DNA of 8,020 nucleotides from Chloroflexota bacterium (GTDB lineage: Bacteria > Chloroflexota > Limnocylindria > QHBO01), in the NCBI GenBank assembly GCA_019348395.1, contig JAHWJN010000056.1, forward strand, positions 1 to 8,020. The letters are read 5' to 3'. Shown here piece after piece: positions 5,665 to 8,020 of the stretch (position 1 is its first letter; each line of letters starts with the position of its first letter). The notes beneath the pieces were generated by a model. That model searched no databases. It was given only the letters and a program-made list of their open reading frames with translations, and had not been told where the DNA came from. The translations under genes were made by a program, and so were the position numbers.

Positions 5665-6285
5665 GTGTCCCAGCACCAGCCGGTGAGCACCCGGATCATC
5701 GTTCCGCACCGCGGCCTCGAGGCGGCGAAGACGCGCCTCGCGCCCAGCCTCGACCCGGCGGAGCGGATCATGCTCGCCAGCCAGCTCCTGCAGCGCGTGC
5801 TGCGCGTCGCGCGGGAGGTGACCGATGACCTCGTCGTCATCAGCCCGTCTCGGCCGCTCGCCGAGATCGTGGATGCCGCCGGCGCCCGGCTCGTGGTGCA
5901 GCGCGGCATGGGGCTCAATGCCGGTCTGGACCAGGCCCGTTCCGACGCGGTGCTCGAGGGCATCCACACCCTGGTGGTGCTGCATGGCGACCTGCCGAAC
6001 CTGCGCTCGGAGGATGTCATGACCCTCATCGGCGGCCTGCCCGAGGACGGCGCCCCCGGCGTGGCGATCGCCCCGGACCGGGCGGGCACCGGCACGAACG
6101 CGCTGGCCATCCAGCCGCCCGGCGTCATCAACTTCCGCTTCGGCACCGGCTCGTTCGCGCAGCACGCCGAGGAAGTCGCGCGAGCGGGCGTGCCCTGCGT
6201 GGCGGTCAACCGGGCCGGCCTCGCCTTCGACCTCGACACGCCCGAGGACCTCCGGCGCTGGCTCGAGCTCGGGGACGCCGCGTGA
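5665..6285 (+). CDS. cofC: CofC / FbiD: phospholactate or PEP guanylyltransferase
   Basis: A 206-residue nucleotidyltransferase that makes the GDP-activated donor (lactyl-2-diphospho-5'-guanosine or enolpyruvyl-diphospho-5'-guanosine) used by CofD. Motifs in order: IIVPHRGLEAAKTRLAPSL (11-29), with the Lys-Thr-Arg-Leu GTP-binding segment; GMGLNAGLDQAR (81-92); VVLHGDLPNL (104-113), with the metal-binding Asp; AIAPDRAGTGTNAL (134-147); FRFGTGSFAQHAEE (157-170); and FDLDTPEDLRRW (188-199). These are typical for the CofC/FbiD family. The start is GTG at 5665; the frame remains open to a TTG at 5635 that overlaps the cofD stop, and a GTG at 5683 is also possible. The choice is supported by the -10 element placed at leaderless spacing. 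The stop overlaps the cofE start (GTGA, 4-bp overlap), which implies translational coupling. Confidence 0.95.
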   Translation: MSQHQPVSTRIIVPHRGLEAAKTRLAPSLDPAERIMLASQLLQRVLRVAREVTDDLVVISPSRPLAEIVDAAGARLVVQRGMGLNAGLDQARSDAVLEGIHTLVVLHGDLPNLRSEDVMTLIGGLPEDGAPGVAIAPDRAGTGTNALAIQPPGVINFRFGTGSFAQHAEEVARAGVPCVAVNRAGLAFDLDTPEDLRRWLELGDAA

Positions 6286-7040
6286 CGGTTCGGCTCGAGA
6301 TCGTCGCCCTCGACGGCATCGACGAGGTCCGTTCCGGGGATGATCTCGCAGCGCTCATCGACCAGGCGGCGGACAGCTCCGGCCTGCGGCTGGCCGATGA
6401 CGACGTGGTGGTCGTCACCCAGAAGGTCGTGTCGAAGGCGGAGGGTCGCCTCGTCGAGCTGGCGTCGGTGACGCCCTCGGACTTCGCCCAAGCCTGGGCC
6501 GAGCGCTGGGACAAGGACGCTCGGCAGGTCGAGCTCGTGCTGCGAGAGTCCGCGGCGATCGTGCGGATGGGCCCCGGCGGCCTGATCATCAGTCGCACCC
6601 GGCACGGCCTCGTGTGCGCCAACGCCGGGGTCGACGTCTCGAACGTCGGCGGCGGCGAGGTCGCGTCGCTGCTGCCGATCGACCCAGATGCATCGGCGCA
6701 GCGCATCCGCGACGGTCTGCACCAGCGAACCGGTGTCGCGCCGGCAGTGATCGTGAGCGACTCCTTCGGCCGGCCGTGGCGCAACGGGATCGTGAACGTG
6801 GCGATCGGCTCGGCCGGGATCGAGGCGGTGCGGGACATGCGCGGTGAGCCGGACGCGGCCGGCCGTCCGATGCGTGCCACGATCATCGCAGTGGCCGACC
6901 AGCTGGCATCGGCCGCGGACCTGGCCGGCGGGAAGGTCGAGGGACGGCCGGTGGTGGTGATCCGGGGCTACCGATGGCGTCCGTCGGAGGCGGGCGCATC
7001 GGTCCTGGTGATGGAGCCGGAGCGAGACCTCTTCCCCTAG
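6282..7040 (+). CDS. cofE: CofE: F420-0:gamma-glutamyl ligase, stand-alone
   Basis: A 252-residue enzyme that adds L-glutamate residues to F420-0 with GTP. Family motifs are clear: VVVVTQKVVSKAEGR (42-56), RHGLVCANAGVDVSNVGGGE (107-126), IVSDSFGRPWRNG (157-169), TIIAVADQLASAADLAGGK (200-218) and RPVVVIRGY (222-230). The length matches archaeal CofE and the N-terminal half of actinobacterial FbiB. The C-terminal FMN-binding nitroreductase-like domain of FbiB (total about 450 residues) is absent: the protein ends with MEPERDLFP and a TAG stop. If the organism uses the PEP route, the reduction of dehydro-F420-0 must be done by a protein encoded elsewhere. The GTG start overlaps the cofC stop by 4 bp. 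A protein kinase gene follows after about 33 nt. Confidence 0.96.
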   Translation: MTVRLEIVALDGIDEVRSGDDLAALIDQAADSSGLRLADDDVVVVTQKVVSKAEGRLVELASVTPSDFAQAWAERWDKDARQVELVLRESAAIVRMGPGGLIISRTRHGLVCANAGVDVSNVGGGEVASLLPIDPDASAQRIRDGLHQRTGVAPAVIVSDSFGRPWRNGIVNVAIGSAGIEAVRDMRGEPDAAGRPMRATIIAVADQLASAADLAGGKVEGRPVVVIRGYRWRPSEAGASVLVMEPERDLFP

Positions 7041-7073
7041 CCTCCCTCGCGGGCCTGCGGATTGCATCTCCCG

Positions 7074-8020
7074 ATGACGCCCGCCGAGCGGGCGAGCATG
7101 GACGCGCCACGCATTCTGAACAGGTACCGGCTCATCGAGCGCCTCGCCAGCGGCGGGAGCGCGGAGGTGTGGCGCGCCCACGACGAGCGCCTCAATCGGC
7201 CCGTGGCCATCAAGCGGCTTCACGCCCATCTGCTTCCGGACGTGGCCTCTCGGCGCCGGCTCGCCGCGGAGGCCAGGGCCGCTGCCGCCCTCTCGCATCC
7301 GGCGGTGGTCGGCGTGTACGACGTCGACATCGGGGGTGAGTCGCCGGTGCTCGTCATGGAGCTGGTCGAAGGGGAGTCGCTCGCGGACCGGCTGGCGCGC
7401 GAGGGACGGCTCGAGCCGGCGGACGCCGCGAGGATCGGCGCGGAGCTCGGTGACGCGCTCTTCCACGCCCACCAACAGGGCGTCATCCACCGCGACGTCA
7501 AGCCGGGGAACGTCCTGATCGGGCGAGACGGTCGCGTGCGGCTCGTCGACTTCGGCATCGCGCACAGCCTGGCGGCCTCCGCCGAGCGGCTCACGCGGAC
7601 CGGGACGGTGGTCGGCACCCTGCGCTCCATGGCGCCCGAGCAGCTGGCCGCCGGACCGATCACGCCGCGGACCGACCTCTACGGCCTCGGCGCGGTGCTC
7701 CACGAGATGCTCACCGGCCGTCCTCCATATCCGAGCGCGACCGCGTTGACGCTGGCCGAGGCGCAGCGGCGAGGACCGCCGCAGCTCGAGCGCGTGGATC
7801 CGGCCCTCGCCGCGGTCACCGCGGCCTGCCTGGCGTACGACCCCGCCGATCGGCCGCTGCATGCCGGCGCGGTGGCCGCGGCCCTTCGCGACTGGATCGA
7901 CGGTGATCCGCGAGCCGCGGCCGCGATGGCCCCGGCAGCGGCCCCCGTGGCATCCGCCGACGACGAGACGGTCACGAGCCATGCGGTCGTCCCGCCGGTG
8001 CGCGTGTCTCCGGCGCGGCC
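7074..8020 (+). CDS. Ser/Thr protein kinase (PknB-like), 3'-partial
   Basis: The open frame runs off the window; 315 codons are visible. The kinase domain (about residues 18-275) is complete: glycine loop LASGGSAEVWRA (24-35), VAIK with the ATP-binding Lys47, alpha-C Glu66, VMELVEG hinge (94-100), catalytic HRDVKPGN (139-146, Asp141, Lys143, Asn146), LVDFG (157-161, Asp159), MAPEQ (186-190), RTDLYGLGAVLHEMLTG (199-215) and the terminal CLAYDPADRP (252-261). The domain should be active, although the first and third loop glycines are Ala and the activation segment reads GTLRSMAPEQ rather than the common GTxxYMAPEQ. It is followed by an Ala/Pro-rich region starting near residue 281, a typical juxtamembrane or linker segment; a transmembrane helix and sensor domain may follow outside the window. 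The start is uncertain: ATG 7074 or ATG 7098, neither with a clear ribosome site. A role linked to F420 is not shown. Confidence 0.92.
   Translation, partial: MTPAERASMDAPRILNRYRLIERLASGGSAEVWRAHDERLNRPVAIKRLHAHLLPDVASRRRLAAEARAAAALSHPAVVGVYDVDIGGESPVLVMELVEGESLADRLAREGRLEPADAARIGAELGDALFHAHQQGVIHRDVKPGNVLIGRDGRVRLVDFGIAHSLAASAERLTRTGTVVGTLRSMAPEQLAAGPITPRTDLYGLGAVLHEMLTGRPPYPSATALTLAEAQRRGPPQLERVDPALAAVTAACLAYDPADRPLHAGAVAAALRDWIDGDPRAAAAMAPAAAPVASADDETVTSHAVVPPVRVSPAR

Noticed and set aside
5628..7982. A 784-codon open frame on the minus strand opposite cofC, cofE and the kinase
   Set aside because: It lies wholly antisense to three genes with clear family motifs, reads as Arg/His/Ala/Gly-rich sequence without domain signatures, and is expected from GC-rich third positions.
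1..8020. CRISPR arrays, tRNA or rRNA genes, insertion sequences or phage genes
   Set aside because: No regularly spaced repeats, cloverleaf or rRNA-like sequence, transposase motifs or attachment-site duplications were seen on either strand.

Overview
This is a very GC-rich window with strongly GC-biased third codon positions, frequent GTG starts and compact gene spacing. Its core is coenzyme F420 metabolism: three F420 biosynthesis genes in the order cofD-cofC-cofE, preceded by three genes that look like F420-dependent oxidoreductases. CofE is a stand-alone protein rather than the FbiB fusion usual in Actinobacteria, CofC sits between cofD and cofE, and a Pro/Thr-linker envelope protein lies at the left edge. 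Together these suggest a high-GC Chloroflexota lineage (for example Limnocylindria/Ellin6529-like or Thermomicrobia-like). An actinobacterial relative is not excluded, and this assignment is inference from gene content and order only.

Layout. 1-541: the 3' end of a secreted or lipoprotein-like gene with a Pro/Thr-rich linker. 550-1434: a diacylglycerol-kinase-family lipid kinase, 8 nt downstream. 1415-2545 (minus): a CinA-family protein that converges on the kinase gene with a 20-bp overlap; its C-terminal deamidase domain looks degenerate. 2546-2638: a short divergent promoter region. 2639-4435: an apparent operon of two tandemly duplicated PPOX-type (split beta-barrel) F420 proteins and one luciferase-like (LLM) F420 oxidoreductase that overlaps the second by 8 bp. 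4436-4711: a 276-bp non-coding gap holding a long imperfect inverted repeat with smaller hairpins inside it. 4712-7040: cofD, cofC and cofE. 7074 to the window end: the kinase domain of a Ser/Thr protein kinase, cut off by the window.

How the genes fit together: CofC activates a phospho-acid (2-phospholactate or phosphoenolpyruvate) with GTP, CofD transfers it to the deazaflavin Fo, and CofE adds the glutamate tail. The two PPOX proteins and the LLM protein probably use the resulting cofactor. The Fo synthase (fbiC or cofG/cofH) and the dehydro-F420 reductase domain found in FbiB are not in the window. A recurrent regulatory pattern is visible: cofD and cofC each have a TANNNT -10 hexamer placed so that transcription would start on the G of the GTG start codon (leaderless), and cinA has a nearly leaderless version of the same arrangement.
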